Assembly (NCBI RefSeq): GCF_025751495.1
Contig: NZ_JAOWKZ010000001.1
Coordinates: 751,920 to 815,919 of the forward strand
DNA: 64,000 nucleotides
Direction of reading: 5' to 3'
DNA from: Albidovulum litorale
GTDB lineage: Bacteria; Pseudomonadota; Alphaproteobacteria; Rhodobacterales; Rhodobacteraceae
Numbering within the stretch: the first letter of the stretch is position 1; each line of letters starts with the position of its first letter. This document shows positions 43,759-52,616 of the stretch, in pieces. A program made the translations under genes and the position numbers. The notes under the pieces were generated by a model that made no database searches, had not been told where the DNA came from, and worked only from the letters and a program-made list of their open reading frames with translations.

Positions 43759-45267
43759 TCATCGCGGCACCGTCACGGCTCCTTCCCCCGTCACCATCGT
43801 TCGGGTAAATCGGCTCGCCGCATGGGTCATCCGGTGATCGGCCATGGCGCGGTACATCTCCAACAAAGCGCTCTGCGCGTCCGGATCGCCCGAGATGTCG
43901 CGCATCTCACCGTGCCGGTCATGATCAAAAAGCAGCGATGGCAGGCCGCCATTGAAATGAACGAGGGTATGCCTCCCGCTCCTGAGCACAGCCAGATTCG
44001 TCGTCTCGGGCGTCAGGCCCAGCCGCTTCTGCGGCAGGGTCGGCGCCACCGGATCGCCGAAATCCAGCTCCGAGAATGTGAAGCGGCGCCACTCGCGGGG
44101 CTTTTCCCCCCGAAGCATGGGCATCAGGCTGCGGCCATTCATCGTCTGCGGCACCTCCAGCCCGAACCGGTCGAGAATCGTCGGTGTGACGTCGATGGAT
44201 TCCGTCGGCAGGTCATGTACCGCGCCGAACGATCCCGGCAGGTCCGGATCGCGGATGATCAGCGGCACATGGTAGGCCGCATCGTGATAGGTCGACTTCG
44301 CCCAGATATAGCGGTCGCCCAGCATCTCGCCATGATCGGCGGTCACGATGATCAGGGTCCGGTCATACTGACCGGTCTCTTTCAGGAAGGCGATCAGGCG
44401 TCCGAGATGGTGATCGACCTCGGTCGCAAGCCCCAGATAGATCGCGCGCAACTGCTGGATATTCTCATCCGTTGGGTCAAGATCGGCGAATCCCTCCACC
44501 ATGCCCGCGATTGGGTTCTTGGCATGACACGGGGCGACAAACGGATGCACCGCCTGCTCCTCCGCCATCGTTCCAGCGCGGGCAGGCAAGGGCAATACCG
44601 CAGGATCATACATCCGGTTGTAGGGTTCGGGCGCGACCAGCGGATTATGTGGCCGGATATAGGTCACATGCGCGAACCAGCCCTGCTTTCGGGCGCGCAG
44701 GGCGCGGATCGTCTCATCGGTCAGGAACGCCGTATCGCTGTCCTCGGCCCGGTAAAGTGCCGGGTCGTCGGGGCGGGGACCGGCCGGGCGGAAGATGTCG
44801 GGATAAGGCGGAACGTCATAGCCCTTTTCCATCAGATAAGCCCGCCATGGCAGGCTCTCCTCCAGCCGCATCTCGACGACTTCCTGAAAGCCGGGCAGCA
44901 CTTGCTCATAGCTTTTCAGCACCGGATCATCCGGCGCGTGGACACGCGGGTCGGGCGTCGCGTCGGTGTAGCCGAAGAGCAGCGGCAGCCAGCCCGCCCT
45001 TCGCATTTCCGTTGCAAGGTTCGGCGTATCATGCGGCAAGGGCGTACCGTTCCGGACCGACCGATGGTTCATCGCATATTGCCCGGTCAGCAGCGAGGCG
45101 CGAGAGGGCCCGCAGGGATTGGCGACCGAGTAATGGCGGTGAAACGACGCCGCATCGGCCACCAGCGCCCGCAGATTCGGCAGATCGACATGGCTGGCCA
45201 GCGCGCCATGCAGACAGTCCGCCCGAAGCTGGTCGATCACGACGAAAAGAACGTTATCCCTTGGCAC
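43759..45267 (-). CDS. Phosphonate monoester hydrolase-like enzyme (sulfatase superfamily)
   Basis: 502 residues without signal peptide, so cytoplasmic. Metal site Asp in NVLFVVIDQLRAD; nucleophile Cys in NPCGPSRASLLTGQY, the CxPxR motif in which Cys is turned into formylglycine; TADHGEMLGDR carries further metal ligands. Beyond these, MNHRSVRN, GYTDATPDPR, EVDHHLGRLIAFL and ESIDVTPTILD resemble the Rhizobium/Burkholderia phosphonate monoester hydrolases more than arylsulfatases; these enzymes also cleave phosphodiesters and sulfate esters. GTG start with GGAGGGGC upstream. Divergent from the DeoR gene. Confidence 0.8.
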   Translation of the reverse strand: MPRDNVLFVVIDQLRADCLHGALASHVDLPNLRALVADAASFHRHYSVANPCGPSRASLLTGQYAMNHRSVRNGTPLPHDTPNLATEMRRAGWLPLLFGYTDATPDPRVHAPDDPVLKSYEQVLPGFQEVVEMRLEESLPWRAYLMEKGYDVPPYPDIFRPAGPRPDDPALYRAEDSDTAFLTDETIRALRARKQGWFAHVTYIRPHNPLVAPEPYNRMYDPAVLPLPARAGTMAEEQAVHPFVAPCHAKNPIAGMVEGFADLDPTDENIQQLRAIYLGLATEVDHHLGRLIAFLKETGQYDRTLIIVTADHGEMLGDRYIWAKSTYHDAAYHVPLIIRDPDLPGSFGAVHDLPTESIDVTPTILDRFGLEVPQTMNGRSLMPMLRGEKPREWRRFTFSELDFGDPVAPTLPQKRLGLTPETTNLAVLRSGRHTLVHFNGGLPSLLFDHDRHGEMRDISGDPDAQSALLEMYRAMADHRMTHAASRFTRTMVTGEGAVTVPR

Positions 45268-45339
45268 TACTCAGCCCCTCCTGTGGGCATCGTTATCGAC
45301 CAGAAGTGCAACAATTTTGATTCGGTGCAATGAAATTTC

Positions 45340-45364
45340 GTGGATTTTTGTGGATTTATGTGGG
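45340..45364. promoter_or_regulatory. Three 10-bp direct repeats, candidate DeoR operator
   Basis: GTGGATTTTT, GTGGATTTAT and GTGGGCTAAC start at 45340, 45350 and 45360, exactly one helical turn apart. They lie 25-50 bp before the DeoR start and in the divergent promoter shared with the hydrolase gene. GTGCAA also occurs twice 18 bp apart (45307 and 45325). Confidence 0.55.
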
Positions 45365-45388
45365 CTAACTTCCGTTTAGGGAGGAACC

Positions 45389-46174
45389 ATGACGCGACCG
45401 GACGGTGGAAAGACCAGCCACCGGCAGTTTGAACTGCTGGAAGTCCTGCGCCGGCAGGGCGGATCGGCGCGCAATGCCGACATCGCGCAAGCCATGGATG
45501 TTTCAGAAGAAACGGTGCGCCGACTGGTCAAGACTCTGGCCGATGACGGCAAGGTCGAACGACTTCATGGCGGCACTGTGCTGGCCGGTGTGGAGCCGGG
45601 ATTTTACCAGCGCATCGCGCAGAATCCCGACGGAAAGAAGCGCATCGCTAAAAGTGTCGCGCGCGAGATCACCGACGGCATGTGCATCTTCCTCGATGTC
45701 GGCACCACCACGACCTTCGTCGCCGAGGCGCTGCGCGCACACCACCGGCTTTATGTCGTGACGAACTCCATGCCCGTGGCCCAAACGCTCGCCCATCACA
45801 ATGACAACCGCGTGGTGCTGACCGGTGGCGATGTCGGCCATGACGAACACGGCACCTATGGCCCTCTCGCCGAAGAGGTGCTGCGCCGCCACGCCTTCGA
45901 TGTCGCGATCCTCTCAGCCAACGCGCTGAACGACCGCCATGGCTTTCTCGTCTTCAACCCCGCCGAGGCCGCCATCTCGCGCGTCGCCGTGGAACAGGCC
46001 CACCGTCCTATCGTGACGGCGGACCACGAAAAATTCGGCCGCCGTGCGCCGCAAGTCTCCTGCGACCCCGCCGATATCGACCTGCTGGTGACCGACCGCG
46101 TCCCTCCCGCCCGTCTCTCCGCGGCACTCAAAGGTTGGGGGGTCTCGGTGCGTATTGCGAAGGAGGTGGTTTGA
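45389..46174 (+). CDS. DeoR/GlpR-family transcriptional regulator
   Basis: 261 residues. N-terminal helix-turn-helix (QFELLEVLRRQGG, NADIAQAMDVSEETVRRLVK), then the DeoR sensor domain, which binds sugar or polyol phosphates: DVGTTTTFVAEAL with the phosphate-binding Thr run, VVTNSMPVAQTLA, LTGGDV. Family members are usually repressors released by a phosphorylated sugar. Its position between the hydrolase/importer and the monophosphatase suggests that a sugar or polyol phosphate is formed in this pathway (inference). GGGAGG precedes the ATG. Confidence 0.9.
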   Translation: MTRPDGGKTSHRQFELLEVLRRQGGSARNADIAQAMDVSEETVRRLVKTLADDGKVERLHGGTVLAGVEPGFYQRIAQNPDGKKRIAKSVAREITDGMCIFLDVGTTTTFVAEALRAHHRLYVVTNSMPVAQTLAHHNDNRVVLTGGDVGHDEHGTYGPLAEEVLRRHAFDVAILSANALNDRHGFLVFNPAEAAISRVAVEQAHRPIVTADHEKFGRRAPQVSCDPADIDLLVTDRVPPARLSAALKGWGVSVRIAKEVV

Positions 46175-46175
46175 A

Positions 46176-46946
46176 ATGACTGCGACCATGGCCGATGCCA
46201 TTCAGATCGCCGAGGCGGCCGGCAAAGTGGCGATGCGCCATTTCCGGGGCGCCCTTGGCGTCGATTTCAAGTCAGACGACAGCCCGGTGACGCAAGCCGA
46301 CCGCGCGGTGGAGGCCGAAGTGCGCCGCCTGATCGCCGACCGCTTCCCCGGCCACGGCATCTATGGCGAGGAACAGGGGATCGAACGCGGCGAGGCTGAC
46401 GACCTCTGGATCGTCGATCCGATCGACGGCACCCGCAGTTTCATGACCGGCCATCCTTTGTTCGGTTTCCTGCTGGCCAAGCTGACGCGCGGTACAGCCG
46501 ACCTCGCCATCGTCTCGGCCCCCGCCATGGGCGAGGTCTATGCCGCCGCAAGAGGGCAAGGCGCGATGCTGAACGGGCAGAAGCTGCGCACCTCCGGCCG
46601 CCGGGGGCAGGACAGCGCGGTGCTCTACATCAACGAAGGTGAAAAGATCTGGCGCGCCGCGCCCGGGGTCTTTGCCCGCCTCATGGAATTCGGCCGCACA
46701 AGGCGCTTCGCCTATGACTGCTACCCTTACGCGCTGCTGGCCTCGGGTCATGTCGATGCGGTCGTGGATTTCGACCTGCAACCCTATGACTACCACGCGG
46801 TTGCGCTTCTGGTGGAGGAAGCGGGTGGCGTGATGACCGGCTGGCGGGGCGAAAGGCTTTCCATGCAGACCGGGATCGCAACCGTGGCCGCCGCCACGGC
46901 AGAGCTTCACGCCGAACTGCTGGAGATCACCGCGTCAGGTCTTTGA
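46176..46946 (+). CDS. Inositol monophosphatase-family phosphatase
   Basis: 256 residues. Li-sensitive Mg-dependent phosphatase fold: SPVTQADRAVEAEVR, GEEQG with the metal-binding Glu, IVDPIDGTRSFMTGHPLFGF and the C-terminal DFDLQPYDYHAVALLVEEAGG. IMPase, histidinol phosphatase (HisN) and 3'(2'),5'-bisphosphate nucleotidase share these motifs and cannot be told apart by eye. It starts one base after the DeoR stop, with AAGGAGG inside the DeoR gene, so the two form an operon. The 3' end overlaps ribD by 12 bp, convergent. Confidence 0.87.
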   Translation: MTATMADAIQIAEAAGKVAMRHFRGALGVDFKSDDSPVTQADRAVEAEVRRLIADRFPGHGIYGEEQGIERGEADDLWIVDPIDGTRSFMTGHPLFGFLLAKLTRGTADLAIVSAPAMGEVYAAARGQGAMLNGQKLRTSGRRGQDSAVLYINEGEKIWRAAPGVFARLMEFGRTRRFAYDCYPYALLASGHVDAVVDFDLQPYDYHAVALLVEEAGGVMTGWRGERLSMQTGIATVAAATAELHAELLEITASGL

Positions 46947-48032
46947 CCAGAGGCTGAGCGTATCCGCCCCGACCCGCTCGACCGAATTCAGCCGGAACCG
47001 TTCCGCACCCCCCAGTGCCGTCAGCCCCAGCGGCCCGAGCCCCGGCCGAGCATCGGCGCCCAGCGCCAGTCCCGCGGTGAAAAGCGCGATCTCATCCACG
47101 AGCCCCGCCGCCATCAATGACGCCGCTAACTGCCCGCCGCCCTCACAGAAGACCCGCGTCAGCCCCGCCGCGCCAAGTGCCGCGAGCATCGCGGTGGGGT
47201 CGAGCCCCCCCGCCCCCTCAGCGCAATCGAACAGACGTGCCCCGGCTGCCTGCCACGCATCCCGCCGCGCCTTCGGCGCGTCTGCTCCATGAACCAGCCA
47301 GACCGGCACATCGCGCGCGGTCCGGGCGAGAGTGCTGCCCTCCGGCAGATCGAGGTTGCGCGCGGCAATCACACGGACGGGCTGATGCGCGACACCCATG
47401 TCGCGGACCCTCAGATCAGGGTCATCCGCCCGCGCCGTCCCGCCCCCGACCAGAACAGCGTCATGGGTCGCCCGCATCGCATGAACCCGCCGCCGCGCCT
47501 CGGGCCCGGTGATCCATTTGCTTTCGCCCGACACCGTCGCGATGCGTCCATCCACGCTCATCGCCAGTTTCAGCGTCACTATCGGGCGGCCCTGCCGCAT
47601 ACGTGTCAGGAAGCCGCGCTGCATCGCCTCGGCCTCGGTCGCCATCATCCCGGTCTCAACCGCGATCCCGGCGTCGCGCAGCATCGCATGGCCCTTGCCT
47701 GCAACGCGGGTATCGGGGTCCTCCAGCGACGAAACGACCCGCGCAATACCGGCGGCGATCAATGCGTTCGCGCAGGGCGGGGTCTTGCCGTGATGGGCGC
47801 AGGGCTCAAGGCTCACATAGGCCGTCGCGCCACGGGCCGCTGAACCCGCCTCAGCCAATGCCACCGTCTCGGCATGCGGCCGACCGCCCGGCTGGGTCCA
47901 GCCGCGCCCCACGAGCCGGCCGCCCTTCACGATCACGCAACCGACGGCGGGATTGGGCCAGACCCGGCCCAGCCCACGCCGGGCAAGGCCGAGAGCATGG
48001 GCCATATGACGCCGGTCGTCGGCGGCGCTCAC
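46935..48032 (-). CDS. ribD: RibD, riboflavin deaminase/reductase
   Basis: Bifunctional enzyme of riboflavin synthesis, 365 residues. The N-terminal deaminase has Zn ligands in HAETVAL and [18 protein letters not shown]; the C-terminal reductase has [24 protein letters not shown] (in parts), [15 protein letters not shown] and [16 protein letters not shown] start at 48032 shared with the nrdR stop (GTGA). Other rib genes are not in the window. Confidence 0.95.
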   Translation of the reverse strand: MSAADDRRHMAHALGLARRGLGRVWPNPAVGCVIVKGGRLVGRGWTQPGGRPHAETVALAEAGSAARGATAYVSLEPCAHHGKTPPCANALIAAGIARVVSSLEDPDTRVAGKGHAMLRDAGIAVETGMMATEAEAMQRGFLTRMRQGRPIVTLKLAMSVDGRIATVSGESKWITGPEARRRVHAMRATHDAVLVGGGTARADDPDLRVRDMGVAHQPVRVIAARNLDLPEGSTLARTARDVPVWLVHGADAPKARRDAWQAAGARLFDCAEGAGGLDPTAMLAALGAAGLTRVFCEGGGQLAASLMAAGLVDEIALFTAGLALGADARPGLGPLGLTALGGAERFRLNSVERVGADTLSLWSKT

Positions 48033-48496
48033 TCTTCCGCCGTTGAGGGCGGGCGCAGTTCAGAAACGAACTTGTCGAAATCGTCCGCCGCTTGGAAGTT
48101 CTTGTAAACGCTGGCAAACCGCACATAGGCAACCGTGTCGATCCGCGCCAGCGTCTCCATCACGATCTCGCCGATGGTTTTCGACGGGATGTCCGTCTCG
48201 CCAAGGCTTTCCAGCCGCCGCACGATGCCGGAAATCATCTGGTCGATGCGTTCAGGCTCGATCGGGCGTTTCTGCATCGCGATGCGGATAGAGCGTTCCA
48301 TCTTGTCGCGGTCGAAATCCTCACGCTTGCCCGAGGACTTGATCACCACGAGGTCGCGCAGCTGCACCCGCTCATAGGTCGTAAACCGCCCGCCGCAGGC
48401 CGGGCAGAAGCGTCGCCGCCTGATGGCCACATGATCCTCGGCGGGGCGTGAATCCTTTACCTGAGTATCGACATTTCCGCAAAACGGGCAGCGCAT
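48029..48496 (-). CDS. nrdR: NrdR, ribonucleotide reductase repressor
   Basis: 155 residues. N-terminal zinc ribbon [20 protein letters not shown] with CPxC twice (the second in [15 protein letters not shown]), then an ATP-cone domain. NrdR represses nrd genes according to ATP/dATP. The start at 48496 matches the invariant family start MRCPFC; an in-frame ATG six codons upstream is unlikely. nrdR-ribD is a common pair in Alphaproteobacteria. Confidence 0.96.
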   Translation of the reverse strand: MRCPFCGNVDTQVKDSRPAEDHVAIRRRRFCPACGGRFTTYERVQLRDLVVIKSSGKREDFDRDKMERSIRIAMQKRPIEPERIDQMISGIVRRLESLGETDIPSKTIGEIVMETLARIDTVAYVRFASVYKNFQAADDFDKFVSELRPPSTAEE

Positions 48497-48523
48497 TCCC
48501 TTCCCCTCGGCCAAGATCCCCGG

Positions 48524-48532
48524 TTATCCACA
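48524..48532 (+). promoter_or_regulatory. Consensus DnaA box upstream of nrdR
   Basis: TTATCCACA, the exact consensus, 28 bp from the nrdR start. A single box does not make an origin; it could link nrdR to DnaA activity or be chance. The rest of 48533-48749 shows nothing I can name. Confidence 0.4.
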
Positions 48533-48749
48533 GGCACTATAGGCTCGCCTCAAGAGTTTGGGTAGGGGGCAATTTCCACCACCAAATGACGCGACGGAAC
48601 TGGGGGAAATTGCGCAACAGGTTCCCCTCGTTTGCGCGCTCCGGTTGTGGGACAAAGCATCTGTTCAGCCCGGAGCCGGGGGTAACGAGACTCCGGCCGA
48701 ACGACCGCAGCCACGGATCTTCCCGGCAGGCCCCTCCCGCAGATGCGGC

Positions 48750-49169
48750 CTACCGGATGAGATGTGCCACCACCATGCGGTCATGGGGCGCCCGGCGATG
48801 TTCGAACAGGTAGACACCCTGCCAGGTTCCAAGCGCCGGGCGCCCCGCCATCACAGGGATCGACAGGCTGACGGGCAGCAGGGCCGCCTTGATATGGGCG
48901 GGCATGTCGTCGGGGCCTTCATAGGTATGGGTCAGGTAGGACATGGCCGGGTGATCGGAGGGCGGCACCAGCCGGTGGAAGAACTCCGTCAGGTCGGTCC
49001 TCACCTCGGGATCGGCGTTTTCCTGAATGGCGAGCGAACAAGAGGTGTGGCGCACGAAGAGCGTCAGCAGCGCATCGCCCTGCCCTTGGCAAAAGGTTCG
49101 CACCTTGTCGGTGAACTCGTAAAGCCCCGGCCCGCGCGTCGGGATGGTGAACACCTCCTGCCGGCTCAT
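48750..49169 (-). CDS. YjbQ family protein (UPF0047)
   Basis: 139 residues. Family motifs LTLFVRHTSCSLAIQENADPEVR and HPAMSYLTHTYEGPDDMPAHIK, with GTWQGVYLFEHR near the C-terminus. The conserved His and Glu residues could bind metal; some members show weak thiamine phosphate synthase activity, but the physiological role is unknown. Four-base overlap with the DUF616 gene upstream. Confidence 0.9.
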   Translation of the reverse strand: MSRQEVFTIPTRGPGLYEFTDKVRTFCQGQGDALLTLFVRHTSCSLAIQENADPEVRTDLTEFFHRLVPPSDHPAMSYLTHTYEGPDDMPAHIKAALLPVSLSIPVMAGRPALGTWQGVYLFEHRRAPHDRMVVAHLIR

Positions 49170-49906
49170 TTCCGCCCCTTGATCCGGTGCCAGACCTTGC
49201 GCGCCTCCTGATAAAGGACGTTCCTTCGCGGGAAGTCAGTCTTGCGGGTCTTGCGGTCATGGACGGTGAACTCCACCGTTTCGCGCCAGTCGAGCACGGT
49301 GATGAAATCGTAGGACAGCCCCAGCCGCCAGACGAGATAGGGAAAAGATATCTGATCCCGCCGCGAAAAGCGCAAGACATGTTCCATCCATCGGTCGCCG
49401 AAGCGCATCATGGCCGGGTCCTTGTGGCAGCGCACCATGAAATGGCCCTCGATCAGGCCGGAATGCGCGGGCATGCCTTCGCTGCGGTAAGTCCGTTCAC
49501 GCTCTTTCAGGATACGGTAATCGTCGAGCCCATTTTCCCAACAGGTCTGCAATTCGTGGTAAACGCAGTCGCGCCGGAAATGCGGGAAGGCGAAGAATGC
49601 AGCATCGGATTGCCCCCGGACCGCCGCCAGCACCTCCAACGGGTCACGTTTCAGCCGCGACTTGTTGTCGATCCAGATCGACCATTCGGCATCAGGGAAG
49701 TAGCGATGCGGCGCGAGTTTCGCCCGACGCGAGGCACGGGCAGGGTCAAGCCCGTCGAGCGGATCACTGATCACTTCCACCCCCGGCAGGGTCACCCCTT
49801 CCCGGTCGGTGAACAGAACCCTGCGGCACGTGTCGAAGCCGCCGAAGACATCGGGATTCAGCGGATCGGCGGCCCCGTAATGGGCGGAATAAAGAACAAG
49901 GGACAT
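49166..49906 (-). CDS. DUF616 protein (TOD1/MUCI70-like, putative glycosyltransferase)
   Basis: 246 residues, no signal peptide. SLVLYSAHYGAADPLNPDVF at the N-terminus, RRAKLAPHRYFPDAEWSIWIDNK (in parts) with a D-x-D-like WIDNK, and AFFAFPHFRRDCVYHELQ match the DUF616 family, which in plants includes a glycosyltransferase acting on cell walls. Activity in bacteria is undefined. The start at 49906 is used because the longer frame to 50062 begins with a basic stretch lacking homology. The 235 bp between it and ubiV hold no gene I can support. Confidence 0.78.
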   Translation of the reverse strand: MSLVLYSAHYGAADPLNPDVFGGFDTCRRVLFTDREGVTLPGVEVISDPLDGLDPARASRRAKLAPHRYFPDAEWSIWIDNKSRLKRDPLEVLAAVRGQSDAAFFAFPHFRRDCVYHELQTCWENGLDDYRILKERERTYRSEGMPAHSGLIEGHFMVRCHKDPAMMRFGDRWMEHVLRFSRRDQISFPYLVWRLGLSYDFITVLDWRETVEFTVHDRKTRKTDFPRRNVLYQEARKVWHRIKGRK

Positions 49907-50141
49907 GGAACCCCAGAGGCAGTTTCGCCCGGCACTATAACCACGCCTTGGCGGGATGACAGGGGGGGCAGCGTGGCAATGCCTTGATCTGACCTTTCGC
50001 CAGGCGGATAGAGCGGGCATGCCCGACAGATCAGGACGGCGTGGCGGGAAAAGTTTTAACAAAAACCTTCATGCCTTGTCGCAATACCGAAGGTGGGAGG
50101 GATATCTGCAATCGGTCGTCAACGGGCTCACAGTGGACGTG

Positions 50142-51080
50142 TCATGCAGAGACACCGTCGGCTGCGCCCATGCGGGCAATGCGGCGATAGCCGGCCTCGC
50201 CCCACCAGAAGCCATTGGAAAAACCGGGACCCATTTTCAGTGCATCCAACTGTGACGTAGCCTCGTCGGCTCCGATGCGACCATCGGCAAGATCGCGATA
50301 GATGTGCGCGACCGCCACCATGTCCTGCTTCTGCGGCCCGAGCCTGAGCGCGGTCACACCCATTCCCACCATCTCCGGCACCGCGGCGGCAAGATTCATG
50401 TAGCTCCGCGACATGGTCTGGATGCCGTTCACTGTCAGGAACCCTGGCCCGTCGAGCGTATCGAGCGGCATGCCGTCCGGATCCTCCTCGCAGACGAATT
50501 GGCAGTTGTCCTTGGTCCGGCCATGCGCGCGGGCATGATAGCACCGCGCCGACAGCGCGAGCGAGGCGCGGCCAAAGACCTGCACCTCAAGTCCTGCACC
50601 CAGCACCCTCGCCTTTTCACCGAGAACCGCAACCGCATCGCGCGGCAATTCGGCGGGCAGCGCGAAATGGGTGGCACCGCGCGCAGCAAGAAACGCCATC
50701 GTCTCTTCGTTATAGACGTTCATATAGGGACCGACCCGGTGCGGGCGGCCGGTCAGGTGCAGAAGGGCGGCGGCGTTATTGGCCTCCACCTCGCGCCCGT
50801 CCTCGCCGTCGCACAGCCCCTGGGTCGCCTTGCGTTCGCGCTTCAGCATGATCTCGGCAAGTGACGAGATGACGACACGCTTGCCCGCCCGCTCCAGCCG
50901 TTCGGCGGTCTCATAGAGGTCGGGCTCATGGAAAGGCGCGCGTTTGGAACAGATGACCTCGCCCAGATAGACCGTATCGACCGGTGCCTCGTCGGCGATC
51001 CTTGCATAGAAGTCGCGCCGGGCCTCTGCCGACCAGTGAAAGGGGATCGGGCCGAGTGTCAGGTCCATCTTTACCGCCAT
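50142..51080 (-). CDS. ubiV: UbiV, oxygen-independent ubiquinone hydroxylation protein
   Basis: U32 peptidase-like protein, 312 residues, that with UbiU forms a complex with two [4Fe-4S] clusters hydroxylating the ubiquinone ring without O2. LGPIPFHWSAEARRDFYARI, VYLGEVICSKR and the Cys-rich CYHARAHGRTKDNCQFVC are typical. The start at 51080 follows AGGACTAAGAC and overlaps ubiU by ten bases. A second ATG at 51068 is possible. Confidence 0.92.
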   Translation of the reverse strand: MAVKMDLTLGPIPFHWSAEARRDFYARIADEAPVDTVYLGEVICSKRAPFHEPDLYETAERLERAGKRVVISSLAEIMLKRERKATQGLCDGEDGREVEANNAAALLHLTGRPHRVGPYMNVYNEETMAFLAARGATHFALPAELPRDAVAVLGEKARVLGAGLEVQVFGRASLALSARCYHARAHGRTKDNCQFVCEEDPDGMPLDTLDGPGFLTVNGIQTMSRSYMNLAAAVPEMVGMGVTALRLGPQKQDMVAVAHIYRDLADGRIGADEATSQLDALKMGPGFSNGFWWGEAGYRRIARMGAADGVSA

Positions 51081-52069
51081 GTCTTAGTCCTGAAGGCACC
51101 TTGCGTTTCCTTCTGCCCCTCGGTCAGGGCCAGGAGGTTCGCCAGTTCCGGCTCCCGCCCTGCGCGGATCGCGTCGACTGCGGACCGGAAGGCCGAAACC
51201 ACTTGTCGCACATAGGCGCGCGACCGCTGGCGCCCCTCGATCTTGAAGGCGTGCACGCCCGCCGCCATCAACTCGGGCAGAAGCCGCGAGAGGTTGAGGC
51301 TGATCGGTTCCTCGAACGCATAATAGCCCTCGGGCCTGCAGGGCGCGCGGTAGCGGCCCTTGCAGATCGTCGGATAGCCTGCCGTTTCATCCGGTGCGAA
51401 ACGGTCGATGGTGAAGGCGCCGAGCCTTGTGGTCATCGACCCGTCGGCCTCGCGCCGGTATTCGACATCGTTCGCGGGCGAGCAGACGCCATCCATATTG
51501 GTCGAAAGCCCGGTGGCGTAGTTCGTCAGCGAACAGCGCCCCTCGACCATCAGGCCGTGATTGCCGAAGATGAAGGTCTCGATCTCGCAGGGGATCTCGG
51601 CCGCCAGCGTGCGGATTTCCGGCACTGTCAGGATGCGCGGCAGGACGACGCGCTTGATGCCGAAGGCCTCGACATAATAGCGGATCGCCTCCGGACTGGA
51701 GGCCGCGGCCTGCACCGACAGGTGCAGCCGCTGGCCGGGATGGGTGCGGCGCAGCCACTCGGCGACCCCCATATCCGCGACGATCATCGCGTCGACGCCG
51801 TATTTCGCGCCCAGATCGGCCGCCTCCTGCCAAAGCGCGAACTTGCCCGCCGGGGGAAAGGTGTTCAGCGCCAGCAGAACCTTGGCCCCCTTCGCATGGG
51901 CATAAGCGACGCCTTCCGCCATCTCGTCAGGGGTAAAATTCAGCCCCGGGAAGTTGCGCGCATTGGTCGCGTTCTGAAACCCGCAATAGACCGCGTCAGC
52001 CCCCGCATCGACCGCCGTGCGCAAAGCGGCGGGCGTCCCCGCCGGACAGACAAGCTCGGCCGTGGTCAT
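51071..52069 (-). CDS. ubiU: UbiU, oxygen-independent ubiquinone hydroxylation protein
   Basis: U32 peptidase-like protein, 332 residues, partner of UbiV. ELVCPAGTPAALRTAVDAGADAVYCG (in parts), FGNHGLMVEGRCSLTNYATG, GVCSPANDVEY and CKGRYRAPC carry the four Cys expected to hold a [4Fe-4S] cluster. Overlaps ubiT by four bases. Confidence 0.93.
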   Translation of the reverse strand: MTTAELVCPAGTPAALRTAVDAGADAVYCGFQNATNARNFPGLNFTPDEMAEGVAYAHAKGAKVLLALNTFPPAGKFALWQEAADLGAKYGVDAMIVADMGVAEWLRRTHPGQRLHLSVQAAASSPEAIRYYVEAFGIKRVVLPRILTVPEIRTLAAEIPCEIETFIFGNHGLMVEGRCSLTNYATGLSTNMDGVCSPANDVEYRREADGSMTTRLGAFTIDRFAPDETAGYPTICKGRYRAPCRPEGYYAFEEPISLNLSRLLPELMAAGVHAFKIEGRQRSRAYVRQVVSAFRSAVDAIRAGREPELANLLALTEGQKETQGAFRTKTWR

Positions 52070-52581
52070 GCGCGTGCCTCCTTCTGCCGCGCACGTTCGC
52101 CTGCGCGGCGCAGCGCAGCCAGCACCGCCCGGCCCGGCGCACCGAACATGCCAGCGACCCGTTCGGCAATCGACCCGTCGATATCGTCAAGCGCATTGCG
52201 CAGCGAAACCACCGCCTCGGTATTGCCCGCGATCACCAGCGCGCGCGAAAAGAATAGCGCATCACCGTCCAGATCGGCGTCGATCAGTTCCAGAAGGTCG
52301 AGGAACCGGCCCGAGATATGCGCGACATGGGGCGGCAGCGCCCGACGCGATACGGCGCGCAGAACCGGCGCTTCGCGATCCGGCCTCAGATGCAATGCAA
52401 AGGGCATATTCACCGGGTCGATGATGAAATCCGCCCCGACCCAGGGGCCGAGGCGGTTAAACATCGACGGGTTCTCGGCCGCGATCCGCCGCACGATCCG
52501 TGCGAGGATCGGCTGCAGAGGGAACAGGGGCAGCAGAGGCGGGGGCATGCGGGCGGCGGGGCCGGAATCAGTGTCGTTCAT
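52066..52581 (-). CDS. ubiT: UbiT, SCP2-domain ubiquinone biosynthesis protein
   Basis: 171 residues with a sterol-carrier-protein-2 domain, which binds the hydrophobic quinone intermediate for UbiU/UbiV. PPHVAHISGRFLDLLELIDADLDGDALFFSRAL (in parts) and GNTEAVVSLRNALDDID match UbiT. First gene of ubiTUV; an FNR-type box lies about 40 bp upstream. Confidence 0.9.
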   Translation of the reverse strand: MNDTDSGPAARMPPPLLPLFPLQPILARIVRRIAAENPSMFNRLGPWVGADFIIDPVNMPFALHLRPDREAPVLRAVSRRALPPHVAHISGRFLDLLELIDADLDGDALFFSRALVIAGNTEAVVSLRNALDDIDGSIAERVAGMFGAPGRAVLAALRRAGERARQKEARA

Positions 52582-52616
52582 GGCCAGATCGCTAGCACCG
52601 TCCCGATCCGCCTTAC

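Noticed and set aside
43759-45267. Annotation as secreted arylsulfatase or choline sulfatase
   Set aside because: No signal peptide, and the sequence around CGPSR, MNHR and GYT-x-x-PDPR resembles phosphonate monoester hydrolases. Sulfatase side activity cannot be excluded.
48524-48532. Replication origin suggested by the DnaA box
   Set aside because: Only one box, no AT-rich unwinding element and no dnaA, parAB or gidA-type neighbours.
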